Source: Cristatella mucedo (taxonomy: Eukaryota; Bryozoa; Phylactolaemata; Cristatellidae). From it: 30,000 nucleotides of DNA. Under the pieces are notes generated by a model. It had not been told where the DNA came from, made no database searches, and saw only the letters and a program-made list of their open reading frames with translations. Where the stretch lies: positions 1,212,501 through 1,242,500 of the forward strand of contig WPIO01000053.1 in the NCBI GenBank assembly GCA_009760855.2. Reading direction: 5' to 3'. Within the stretch, counting starts at the first letter, position 1. Each line of letters starts with the position of its first letter. This document shows, one piece after another, positions 1-9,789 of the stretch. Made by a program: the position numbers and the translations under genes.

Positions 1-1061
1 AGACCTGGCTGGCTTCCAAGGAGCTCCTCCCTCATAGTCGGTGGGTTGAGTGGTGGCTCAATGCGGCCTCTTCTGCCTGCTGCGGGCACAAGCCCCCTCT
101 TCTCAGATTGATGATCCACACAGCTGATCTCATCAGCTCATCTTCTCATCCCAGCATGCCTAGCTGCCCGGCAGCCACGACTGCCACCCACCACGCTGCC
201 CGCGATCCCCTCCGGGAATTCTGGGCTTTCGAAGTTGGTGTCCTGCCTGAGTTTACTGAGCTGATCTGGAAAAAACCGAATGCCAAAAGTACAGAGCCAA
301 AGGCTGCTCAGGGCGGCCCATCGGCCCAGATTAGCAGGTGCCCCCTCCTCCCCCCATTTCACTCTCTGCTGCAGCAGTACAGCCACTTCCACTGCCACTG
401 CTACTGCCATTGCTGCTGCTGACATAAAAGTCACCACCGCTGCTGCTCCTGCTGCTCCTCCTCCCGCCATGCTGCTCCGGCTGTCATTGTTTCTGAACTG
501 CTGCTGCAGCTATTACTCACGTGCATTAGTAGCATTTTCACGAGACCCTTGAATGATCACACCAAACAGCAGGGCAAGTTAACTCCATCGAGTTGTGGTA
601 GGTAGCCCTCTGCCCTACCGCAGGCTTGATGGCCAGGTTTTCTCTCTTTGGCTCGAGCCTCGAGGTGATACGAATGATAATGACTACTGTACATTTGCAT
701 TGCACTTTAAGGGAACTGAACTATTTCTAAGCATATTGCATGTGCGAGAAAGGACCGAGTACGGTGAGTTTCTGTGCACAATCAGGTTTTCGCCGAGCTT
801 ATGCCTTGAACTTGGCAAACGAGTTCGAGGCAGATTGTATGCCTGCCTGCTAGCTAATCGCGAGTGCGATCATTGCTGCTTTCATTAAGGCACTGGCAGT
901 GCTTTCACGATTGCTGCAGCTGAATCAGCATTGGCAATGCACTCGGCTGGATTAATAGATAAATGCTATCTACCCTAGTTAGTTTCGAAGCCTGATGGCC
1001 AAGAGCTAAGAACGATTAATGAGAGTCCTGAGCCAAGACTTGGCCCTGGCAGCCATGTTGC

Positions 1062-1136
1062 CACGCTGTCGGCTTTCGAGCCGACTCGAAACCGGATGTA
1101 ACCGACAGTGACAGTCGGCTATTGGTTTCATCCGGT
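1062..1136. repeat. Nested inverted repeats
   Basis: TCGGCT-ttcg-AGCCGA forms a small stem-loop near 1064. Next, ACCGGATG (1091-1098) pairs with CATCCGGT (1129-1136), and after one mismatch AACC pairs with GGTT, giving 12 pairs around a loop that itself holds GAC/GTC. No coding content overlaps. Confidence 0.5.
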
Positions 1137-1435
1137 AAACTTGTGTCAGATGGCTCTTGCAGACCTTGCTGAAAGAGAGGCAAACGTGCTGAGCATCCTG
1201 GAAGTGCTGAGCAGCCGCACAGAGCCACGCACTCGTTAGACTTACCGGCAGGTCGTGTCTGGATGGCCAATGGTTAAAATGCCCAAAGTTTGTCCTGGTC
1301 CTTCCCGATAAGTGTGGGGGCGGGTAGTTGGCTCAGGACTTGCTGATTGCCTGCCTGATCGCCCTTCCTCTCTCCCCCCTCCGATCGGCACCGGTCGGTC
1401 AGTCGGTGGCAGCAGTGGCTGTAGTGTGGGTGGTC

Positions 1436-1460
1436 GGGGGGGGGGGGGGGGGGGGGGGGG
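1436..1460 (+). repeat. Poly-G run, 25 G
   Basis: Twenty-five consecutive G, directly followed by ctcagcagcagcagctgcag. Length is likely to vary between alleles or sequencing reads; it can form G-quadruplex. Confidence 0.9.
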
Positions 1461-1751
1461 CTCAGCAGCAGCAGCTGCAGACTTCACAGGAGAGTTGATC
1501 CAGAGGAACCCATGACAAGTAGTGACTCCACTAGAAAATACCACCGTATTCGGCCTTCCTCACCTTCGGTCAGGCAGCTGTTGTTAAATCGCTGAAGCTA
1601 CAGCCCTGGGCTACAGCCCTGCACTGCAGTCACTCTTAGTAAGAGTCTTAGGCCAGGCTAAGGCCAGGTAGCATTCTTGCACTTTCGCTGCCCTGTCTGG
1701 GGCTTCAAAGCCTGCTGCTGCAGGCAGGCAGACAGTCAGTCCTTGGTTGCC

Positions 1752-1835
1752 CGATGCATGCATCGGCTGCTCACGTGTACACGTGGGCAGGCGATGCATG
1801 CATCGGCTGCTCTTCACTGCATGCATCGGCTGCTC
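1752..1835. repeat. Three repeats built on palindromes
   Basis: CGATGCATGCATCG occurs at 1752-1765 and 1792-1805, and a shortened TGCATGCATCG at 1818-1828. Each is followed by GCTGCTC. A second palindrome, CACGTGTACACGTG, sits between the first two (1772-1785). The units are short direct repeats, not coding. Confidence 0.75.
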
Positions 1836-2954
1836 TATCGAGTAATGCAGTGTAGGCCTGGCGTTAACAGCCAGCTTACTCTTCATTGTGGCTCATTCAG
1901 CTGGGTATGAGCCGAAGGGAGTGAGCTTGAGGCTGAGGTGAATGCACTTCAGGATAATTAGAGCTTACAGCCACCAAGTGGCTCAGCAGTGCAGAGCCGG
2001 CTCAGCAGTAGGCCGAATGAGGGCTGCAGAGGTGGCCGAGGCTATAGAAGACACGCGGCTAGGAGACCTGGTGGCTGGGAGCTCGCAAGAAAGAAGGAAG
2101 CACCGGTCACCGAAAGTCTAAAGGTCGTGCACAGGATGTGTGCACTGGCAAGCTAATCTGTGAGTACACAAATGACATTCGCAGCCGATTGTTGTGGTTT
2201 AGCAGCCGACCAGGGGCCTGAGCAGACTGTATTATCTATTAGAGGCTACCACGTTTATTTACCTCGATGCGCTGTGTTATAGCAAGGCAGTTCCGAGATT
2301 CATAGCTCGGTGTGCTGCATTACGATAAGCCTCTACCCAGAGTAATACTTCGATGTGCTGTTTTTTTTGAGAAGCCGGTACGAAGATTACAGGAGATGCA
2401 AAATATGGGCCCAAGCCAAGTTGCAAAAAACTTATTGCTGACCGGCTTAGTGGTGTTTGTGCTCTGTCAATTGTCAATGCTCTTTCAACCCAGTCGTTGG
2501 TGGCTGTAAACATGGGTGGATAACAGCCTAACCTGGTGAACTTACCAGCGATTGAGGTCAAGGTTAGAGGTTGGGCCTACAAAACAGTGGATAATGATGG
2601 ATGATGGATGGACTCTAGTCGCAGGACACAAGAATGTTTACAAGATCCAAGAATGCTTACGGATAGTGGTTTTCGAGCTGCATCAGCTGTTGGCCAAGTC
2701 TGGCATGTTCGAAATGGCTATCCTCAAAAGCAGAATAGCCTGACAAAAGCCTGTTTTGAAGTTCTTGTCGGCAGTGTGGGCCGTTCGTTGTGATGCAAGC
2801 ACGACGAAGGCTTGATGGCACCAGTCTGTATCATTCGGAGCAGCATTCTTCAAGTCGCTCTGTGCTGGCTGCGGCAGGAATGTGTCCTTTGTGGGTAATG
2901 ACCGCACCACAGGTTTGCTATCCATGTCTGAGGCTGAGAGTTACAGCCACCGAT

Positions 2955-3046
2955 GGCTGTCATTCCCTTTGCAGCAAATGTGAAGCACCTTGAAAGAGAT
3001 TGAGTTCTCTGAGGGTGCTTTATCAAGTGCATTAGGATTATTCTAT
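2955..3046 (+). mobile_element. LINE 3' tail (5'-truncated copy)
   Basis: Matches the tail seen in at least eight other places: ccctttgcagcaaatg, then the hairpin, then tttatcaagtgcatta. This copy has gaagcacc on the left arm and gggtgctt on the right, a paired change relative to gcgcc/ggcgc copies. The usual (ATT)n end has decayed. Confidence 0.8.
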
Positions 3047-3246
3047 TCCAGCTTAGGCCCATGGTCAACCAACTGATTTTGCATTTCGGTGAATGTTTTT
3101 GGGTAGCTGTGTACCAACACGACACTCGTGCAGGCTGCCTGACACTCTTAAGAAACCCAGTGAGGCTTGCAACTACTAAAGTAGAAATAAAACAAGAGAG
3201 AGAGAAAGCAAGCAAGAGAGATGAATAGAAAGAGAGGTGAATAGAA

Positions 3247-3254
<8 letters not shown>

Positions 3255-3301
<47 letters not shown>
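3255..3301 (+). repeat. (GA)n microsatellite
   Basis: An uninterrupted GA run of about 46 bases within a wider purine-rich stretch from 3188. On the opposite strand it reads as a Ser-Leu repeat frame, which is not a gene. Confidence 0.9.
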
Positions 3302-3303
<2 letters not shown>

Positions 3304-4652
3304 ACGGTAGGTCTTGACAGTTACCAAGGGGGCTGAAGAATCAGTAAGCAATGATAAAGACATCTGTATGTCGGTGCTGTATGGGTATTAGCTAAGCTCT
3401 AAAAGAAATTCCGGTACAAAAGCAGCTTAAGAAGATACAGAAACAGCTTAAGCAGAGCAGTCACTGATTGGGTCCGTGGCTGGCCTGCAGATTAGTCAGA
3501 TGGCAATCAAAGATGCCAATGCTTAGCTTGGCCCTCCAAATCCTGCAGGGACCAGGAAAATTAATGCAACTGCCTTAAGTGCAATTTTAGATAACTTTGC
3601 TCGTTGACACCCTCAGGCAGATCGCGATAACGAAAAGGCAGCAGCATGGCTGCTACAGGCATTCGGTTAAGTAAGGCTGCTCACCTAGGCAACTGAAAGA
3701 TAGGTGGTGTGGATGAAGACTGGCAAGCTGATGACGGTGCAGCATAATGATCTGGCCTATGATCAGTGCGGTACTCATCGACCGTATTTAAAATTGTGGA
3801 GCCTGTGCTATTGTTGCATGACCTAAACATGGCATTATCATCACATACAGGGATGAAGGTCATACTGTGTGGCATTGTGGTCTGGGAGGTCTGGTACCGT
3901 GTGCTTGGGCATTGGCTTCACATCAATGGACGGATAGCCACGAGTTATTTTGTGAAATTCGAGAAGACGCAGAAGGCCCCTGGCCTGACGAACAACGAGG
4001 CACACAGCATTACAAAAGAAATCGCTGGAAATTGAACTCGGATGCAAGGATACTAATAATTCGTGCTTTTTCCACAGCGACATATCAGAACTTAATCACT
4101 AGCCAGCCTCGGGGCTCGAGCTTATGACTTTGGTCGCTAAAGATGAGTACCGTGCCCTTGGAGCACACGGAAACGGTGATCGAGATCAGAGATCAGCCGA
4201 TGTGGTGCGATAGATTATGCGATTAGCCAGAGCCTGCCCTGCCGGGGCAGTCGAGGAGTCGGTTGATTAGCTGAAACGAGGCAGGGCATGCCCAGGCTCA
4301 TCCATTTCACGTGCAAGCATGGCCGCCGAGTCTGCCACCATTGGGGCTAGCTCGAGAGGGCCAGCCAAGCGACGCTTGTTGCCGAATCATGGCGGACGAG
4401 ACGCTTGATGCCAGCAAGAAAGAGCAGCTGGCTGGCTGGCCGGCCCTTGCCAGCCAGCCAGCTGCGTTCAGGTAAAGGACCTACGCAGTCGTCGAGCAGT
4501 GAGCGACTCGACAACGTGAAGCACGTTAACAACCAATACGGCACCGATCGAACCTGTGCACAGCCGTCGTCGTCATTAAGACAAATCGCCATTGCCTGAT
4601 TGCCGGATTGTCGCAGGTGGTGATGGTTCAGTCATTCTGAGCGATGTGATTA
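3302..4652. other. No recognisable gene
   Basis: No frame here has family-like motifs. A sequence resembling part of a SINE head in minus orientation (cctcggggctcgagctta) is near 4106-4125. Two ATGs in strong context (4319 and 4389) open only 29-codon frames; the second ends at a donor-like CAG|GTAAAG at 4471, overlapping the hairpin at 4424-4465. Confidence 0.4.
4424..4465. repeat. Perfect 17-bp hairpin
   Basis: The 17-base arm at 4424-4440 (GCAGCTGGCTGGCTGGC) is the exact reverse complement of 4449-4465, with the 8-base loop cggccctt. The arms contain a GGCT repeat. Confidence 0.85.
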
Positions 4653-5770
4653 GTGGATCTGCAAGCTTTTATCAAGCAACTGAACGAGTGGGCATCGTTG
4701 TCACGGGCATTGTTGTTGGGCGCACAAGCTCCAGCTCGCCCTGTTTGTGGCCTGCACAAATCTCGTTCCCGACATCTCGCCCTCTTCTTCGAATCGGCCA
4801 GTGACATTGTCAATATGGTGATTGGCTCTTGCAACCACGAACTGCTCGGCAAGCAAAGGGAGATTCTGCCGGACCTGATCAACGAACTGCAGGTTGAGAC
4901 GGGCACTGAATAGGTGAGCCCAGGAGATATGTCTCGGTCGTCTGTTTGGCTTCCATATCGCGTAATTAGACATTTTTGCAGCGACCGTTGAAGTCATTGA
5001 GCACGACGAAGCGAACGCAAGCACGGCTAAGCAGAGAACAAAGACTCCTCAACTGCATACGTTCTATCGAGTTTGAGTCATCCTATATCTCACTGAGCAC
5101 TTGCTATTTATTTGGCACGAGCTATCGTAAGCAATGCAAAAACAGGGTCGGGATCTATTTATTGCGTCACACTTGGTCGATGTTCGTACGGTTCAGGCGT
5201 GGATGAATGTGCTAACGACTGGCTGGAGGTTCTGTTATGAGATCGAGGTGTTCGACATGGCCGCCAACCGCGGCGTCCTAACCCGGCCAGGCTCGTCGAA
5301 ATGAGCTCACAGATAGCAACGAGCACTTATTCCGTGTCGACCTCTTCTACGTGGAAATTAACAAGATACAGTCAGAATATAAGTTTCGGTTCGACCAGGA
5401 GTCGATGAAGATGCTCTGCCTGGCTGGCAAGGTCAAGGTAAATGTATTTTGCCTGGCTGCTTGCATCTCTACTCCATCAACAGACTGACTTTACAGATGT
5501 CGAGCCAGACCACTTAAGACAGCTGCTCTACAGCTTTCGCAGACAGAGTGGATTTGCTTGATTCGGCACTGACGAACACCGGCAGCCTTTCGATCTGACA
5601 TTCATGCTCCAGCCGAGGCCGACTGTACAAGCTGGGCGGCACTCGTTCCGACATTGCCAGCGTCACCCGCCAAGGCCAAACGTGTCTGTTGAATGTGTTA
5701 ATATTTCCCGAGACACGCCTTCTATTGACGAAGGGTTCGGGCTACCTCAACCGACTCCATGTTGTTGATG
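4653..5770 (+). pseudogene. Possible decayed coding sequence, family unknown
   Basis: I do not recognise this product. Four adjacent segments read like ordinary protein but do not join into one frame: 4653-4913 (includes IVNMVIGSCNHELLGKQREI), 5134-5304 (includes DLFIASHLVDVRTVQAWMNV), 5291-5437 in the next frame (includes EHLFRVDLFYVEINKIQSEY) and about 5620-5768. The third ends at a good donor (AAG|GTAAAT), and an acceptor-like ctttacag lies 59 bases on at 5496, but the frame then stops. The second and third overlap with a one-base shift. This could be a degraded gene, a transposase remnant, or chance. No catalytic or domain motif is identifiable. Confidence 0.2.
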
Positions 5771-6189
5771 ATCATTCATGATGTATATGGAGAAAAAAAT
5801 TGCCGCTCGTTGGTGACGAAAAATGAGTAATCGAATACTTTCAGTCTGACGGTTGCAGCAGTAGCTCATGCGTCGAATACAAAACCTGCCTAAGCATTTT
5901 TGGCCGGGCTGGCTCGGCTAACTGAAGGTCCTCCACATGAGCGATCCTAGTTTACTATCATTTAAGCCCCGTCGGCACTGCCATTTTCTGGTGGGTAGAG
6001 CTTTAAAGAAATTTGAATTTTTTATTATTGTTTTTGATTGTGCGTTCAAACAAGCACGAGGCTCAAGCGTGATGTTCGAAAGATTAATTAATCTGGGGGG
6101 GGGCTGGGGCAGCATGCAGCGATGCTACGTCGGTGGCACCGATGAGCACGCTGCCGCTGAGGGATCTGAAATCGCTACTTTCAACGAAC
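5771..6189. other. No recognisable gene
   Basis: The frames present are under 90 residues and low in information. A G9 run lies near 6095. I see no splice-bounded coding segment, RNA gene or element end here before the SINE begins. Confidence 0.4.
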
Positions 6190-6202
6190 AACACTGCTCG
6201 AG

Positions 6203-6362
6203 ATAGCAATAATAATATTAATAATAATATAATTCATTTATATAGCGCCCCTTAATCTCTATTCAGGCGCTTCACATATGCCTCGGGGCTCGAGCCCACG
6301 ACCTCAGTCAGACCTCGATCGGGGCGAGCACCTTAACCGCTAGACCAAACCAGCTCGGCAAC
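6203..6362 (-). mobile_element. tRNA-derived SINE with LINE-like tail
   Basis: Read on the minus strand: a tRNA-like head with box A TGGTCTAGCGG (6338-6348) followed by GTTAAGG, and box B GTGGGCTCGAGCCCC (6285-6299); then a body TGTGAAGCGCCTGAATAGAG and GGGGCGCTATATAAATG; then a TTATTATTAATATTATTATT tail. The body and tail match the 3' end of the LINE found elsewhere in the window, suggesting it is copied by that LINE's enzyme. Confidence 0.75.
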
Positions 6363-6529
6363 AAATTCCCTCGTCTAGCCTTAGCAAGCTGCGTTCGGAA
6401 TGGTAAGTTATGTAGTGGAATTATGTCCAGCTGGTCGGGCTCTGTCGGGTAGTTCGGTCTGAGAAGAGTTCTAGTTAGCTGTAGCAAGCAGCCTCAACAA
6501 CTTGTGCTTTTTATAATCAGAATTCATTT

Positions 6530-6634
6530 CACGGGTCAAATGTGTCGGTACCTAAGCTATTTCTCGAAGAGGAATAGAGGCCCGGGAATAAGGGAAAGGT
6601 GCAATAACTTAGGTAGCGACACATTTTACCCGTG
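6530..6634. mobile_element. Foldback element (MITE-like or structured RNA)
   Basis: A 32-base left arm (6530-6561, starting CACGGGTCAAATGTGTCG) pairs with a right arm (6603-6634, ending ACACATTTTACCCGTG) with three mismatches, around a 41-base loop. The ends are CACGGGT and ACCCGTG. I see no clear target-site duplication. No protein is encoded; a nonautonomous transposon is the simplest reading, a long hairpin RNA the alternative. Confidence 0.65.
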
Positions 6635-6663
6635 ACCATCTGCTGCAAAGGGAAATGCAATTG

Positions 6664-6720
6664 GATGGTGAGTAACCTTGGTCGGGGCGACCACCTTAAC
6701 TGCTGGACCAAACCAGCTCG
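6664..6720 (-). mobile_element. SINE head fragment
   Basis: On the minus strand it reads GACGAGCTGGTTTGGTCCAG then CAGTTAAGGTGGTCGCCCCG, the same tRNA-like head as the SINE at 6203-6362, with box A TGGTCCAGCAG. Box B and the tail are lost. Confidence 0.6.
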
Positions 6721-6860
6721 TCAAGAAGAAGCTTCGAATAATGGCAGCTCTTGGGAGCTAATAATCAGGTCAGCAGCGGAGCCGCACTCTCCTGCGGAGT
6801 AGTAAGAACCGCAAGGGGTCGCAGGTTCGGCCACCCCACATTAGCACAACGTTGGCTATT

Positions 6861-6874
6861 GGGGGGGGGGGGGG
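6861..6874 (+). repeat. Poly-G run, 14 G
   Basis: Fourteen consecutive G. A box-B-like gcaggttcggccacccca lies about 40 bases upstream and may be another SINE remnant. Confidence 0.9.
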
Positions 6875-6978
6875 TTCGTTTTCGCAGGATGGTTAGCCAC
6901 CTAATACGGCGTCGTTTGTTCATCCAACAATGTCAGATCTGCTATTGGCACAGTGCTCATAGTAGGCTCTTCAACATA

Positions 6979-7226
6979 GTCGTCAGCATATGCTTAGATT
7001 TACGTTAAATAAACTCGTTTTTAGTTATCCTTTTTATCCAAGGATTTGGGATTTTGGGTTTAGTATTTAATGGCTGTATGTTTTGGGTTTTACGACGTAT
7101 GGTTTACTGGTTTAGGTCCTAGGGCTTAGGTTTTAGTATCTAGGTATTAAGGAGAAACTCTAAATGGAAAAAGATAAACTAAATGTGTATTTATTTAACG
7201 TGTTCTCCTAAGCATATGCTGGCGAC
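6979..7226. mobile_element. AT-rich element with terminal inverted repeats
   Basis: The left end reads GTCGTCAGCATATGCTTAG then ACGTTAAATAAA (6979-7013). The right end, reverse-complemented (7190-7226), reads GTCGCCAGCATATGCTTAG then ACGTTAAATAAA, with a short indel between the two blocks. The 176-base interior is AT-rich, unlike the GC-rich surroundings, and codes for nothing. It is a nonautonomous DNA transposon candidate. I see no obvious flanking duplication. Confidence 0.7.
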
Positions 7227-8550
7227 GTGACCGATCGCGTGCCTTCCATGAACACTGTGCCCATAGCGGATCTGACTATAGCTGTGTGAACAAACGAGGC
7301 AGTATTAGCTGGGTGCGCACCAGTGGTGCCCCTGGCCGGCGGTCCCTGGAGCATCTGGTAAAAAAGTTACTCTCGCTGGGGGGAGGAGTTGCTGGTGCAT
7401 AGTGGGGGCCTGGAATGCCGCCGCTGCTGACCAGTCCCACTGACCGCGGTCAGCCGGCGGCAACTGGCAGGCGGTCAGGCTAGCGGAGGCTGAGGCGCCG
7501 GCCTGACCAGCCTCCTTTGCCGAGGCATGCCCGCAGGCGGTTTGCGGTTCTGCGGTCGGGGAAATGGTCATGAGCGGTTTGCCTAGCACTGCACTCCAGA
7601 GGGCCGGGCAGGCAGAAAGGGGAGTGGCTGTTCAGCGGCTGAACGGGGCTGGCCGACCTGTTTACACCTCCCTGCCTGCCGTCAGCTCTGCTGGTCAGCT
7701 GTGGGGCGTAGTCGTGTTGGCTTTTGACTGGCTTATTCAGCTGCGTCCACAGCTGATTAATTGGCCAATGCGGTCAGCCGTTGGTTCGCGGGTGGTGGGC
7801 GGAGGCAGCTACCGGCACGACGCCATCATCCATCACAGGCTTAGCTACACCAATGCCATCGGGGGGGGGGGGGGGGGGCCGGGAATGGACCTGATGACCC
7901 CGCGGTGCCGGCTGCCTGAGGGATCACGGCGGTCATCGGGCAGTCCCAATGTCCAGATCTGGCCATTGGCTCGGCGGCCTTAGCCCAGCCAAGTCCTGCG
8001 GCTACTTGGATTGGCTGGAGGGTGTCCACCGGATGCTTGGGCCCGAGTTGTTGCCCATGTACAAGGTGAAACTGCCGGTTGGCAGGTTTAAGCGAAAGCT
8101 TGACGGTACGTATGTTCTGCAGGTGTGGGGGAGGCTGGCTTACCTTGTGTTCTCGTGCCAACCTCTGCAGTGTTCGCCGTGTTCCTGCATTTGCCGATGA
8201 GGCAATTACTCTGCTTCCCGCCGGGCCGGCAGTGTGCCGGCCGGCTGCTCAGTCAGCCGAAGCCGCGGCAGTCAGTGATCCTGACAAGGACACTATCTCG
8301 GTCACCGGCAAGCGAGGATGACCGATCTGTGGCTGCCGGTGACCAGGACTACATCCCTAGTCTATGCCAGTGAGCGATGCAGCTACCTTCGTATGAACTA
8401 ATGACTTGGGGCAAGCAGCTGGTGGGGTAAGAGGGGCCCTGTGGGGGCCAGGCCCCAGTAGGTAGATGGCCATGTCAGCCGGTGATGGTAAGAGCCAGCC
8501 TCCTCGTCTGGAGGGTGACAAGCGACACCGGCTGGTCTGGTTCGCCTCGG
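7227..8550. other. No recognisable gene; G tract inside
   Basis: GC-rich DNA with several 80 to 140 residue frames on both strands but no motifs or splice-bounded segments I can support. It contains the G18 run at 7861-7878 and short palindromic GCCGGC-rich sequence near 8222-8246. Confidence 0.45.
7861..7878 (+). repeat. Poly-G run, 18 G
   Basis: Eighteen consecutive G, followed by ccggga. G-quadruplex capable and probably length-variable. Confidence 0.9.
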
Positions 8551-8554
8551 TTAC

Positions 8555-8564
8555 CTAAAGCGCC

Positions 8565-8635
<71 letters not shown>

Positions 8636-8683
8636 AGTTCTCTGAGGGCGCTTTATCAAGTGCATTAATATTATTATTATTAT
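8555..8683 (+). mobile_element. LINE 3' tail carrying an internal GA expansion
   Basis: Begins taaagcgcctag, continues into an AG repeat, then resumes ttgagttctctgagggcg and cgctttatcaagtgcatt with an ATTATT tail. In other copies the corresponding segment is only about nine bases (agaaagaga), so the repeat arose inside the tail. Confidence 0.85.
8566..8632 (+). repeat. (AG)n microsatellite, 67 bases
   Basis: An uninterrupted AG repeat located exactly where the LINE tail has its short AGAGA stem arm. Confidence 0.95.
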
Positions 8684-9586
8684 CTCTCTCCCATCTATCT
8701 ACCCTCTCTTGTCTGTTTGTCCACCCTTCCAGTCCACTCCTTGCCATCCCTTCCTGCCTCCTAACTAGGGATTCTCCTTGCCAGCCAGTGTTGCCTTCTG
8801 CAGCAGCAGCAACAGCTGCAGCAAACTTGTTTTGATGCAGCTGTTTCAGCATGACGCCATCTTCCCTCTCGAAATGCAGAGGATATATACTATAGGACAG
8901 ATTTGGACCCCAGTCTCTCGTCTGGTCGCTGCAGCAATGGCTGCAATGTGGGCATAGCAAGCCTCACCGATTGCATGTCAGCAGCAGGCAGCCGCAGTCT
9001 CCTGTGTAGCCCAAAGTGGTGGGGTGGGTCTGATCTCGTTGGTGCTGCCCCCATCTTGCTTGATTCTTCGGTAGCCATTGACTCCTGAGCTGCAGCTAGC
9101 TCGGTTGGCTGATTTCAATTAATGCTTGGTGTGTATGTGCAGGGGGATTAGTCTTGTCTTGCCGAGCAGGTTCTGGATGCTGCTGCTAACAGCCTGCTGC
9201 GGACACTGGATGCATGCGTGGGTAAGGGGTTGGGTGCGTGGGAGGGGCCTGGCCAGGGGGCCGGGTGAGGGTCGACGGCCATGCCAGCTACAAGAGTGCG
9301 CACTGAGCGATGCAGCAGCGGTAGCAGCTGCAGTAGCTACCATCCGGGCGGCAGCCAGCTACTTGCTGCAGTTTCATTGTAACGAGGCTCCCCGTTGAAA
9401 GAATGTTGCACTGGCATGCCCCTTTCAGCTGCAGTTAGCGAGTGTGTACACCTCAAGCGTGGGCGTAGATTCAGCTCGAGATAAAAGCAGTCAAAGGTCA
9501 CGTGTCACACCATTGGTGCACGGGGCTCAGATAGCGCTGACGCTGGTGCTTTTGTCGCAGGCATTCTGCACCATTGACATTGTCCG

Positions 9587-9678
9587 TGCTATTACTGCAG
9601 CAAATGTGACACGCCTGAAAGAGATTGAGTTCTCTGTGGGCGCTTTATTAAGTGTATTATTATTATTATCATTATTAA
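9587..9678 (+). mobile_element. LINE 3' tail
   Basis: Reads ctgcagcaaatgtgacacgc, then cctgaaagagattgagttct, then tgggcgctttattaagtg with an ATT-rich end. It is a 5'-truncated copy of the recurrent LINE. Confidence 0.8.
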
Positions 9679-9789
9679 CCATACGACCATGCTTTTTTTT
9701 ACAGCCTATTAAGTGCCTAGAAAGAGATATAAGTTCTCTGGTGTGCCATACAAATGTTGTTTATTATTATTATTATTAGTATTATCATA
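9679..9789 (+). mobile_element. LINE 3' tail, divergent subfamily
   Basis: Follows directly on the previous copy. It has taaccatacgaccatgc, acagcctattaagtgcctag, aaagagatataagttctctg and a (TTA)n end. The leading part resembles 13870-13900 (ctaaccatttgatcatgc), so these two belong to one subfamily. Confidence 0.7.

Larger units (their letters stand above)
1..2954. other. No recognisable gene; hairpins and simple repeats
   Basis: Open frames here are short and low-complexity (Ser/Pro/Cys-rich or proline runs opposite the G tract) and match no family I know. Structured elements are a hairpin cluster at 1062-1136, a G25 run at 1436-1460, and repeated palindromes at 1752-1835. Confidence 0.5.

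Noticed and set aside
7020-7150. Telomere-like repeats (tttggg, tttagg motifs)
   Set aside because: Units are irregular in length and spacing and lie inside an element with terminal inverted repeats.
8881-8896. TATA-like sequence (gaggatatatactata)
   Set aside because: No gene start, initiator or coding exon follows in either direction.
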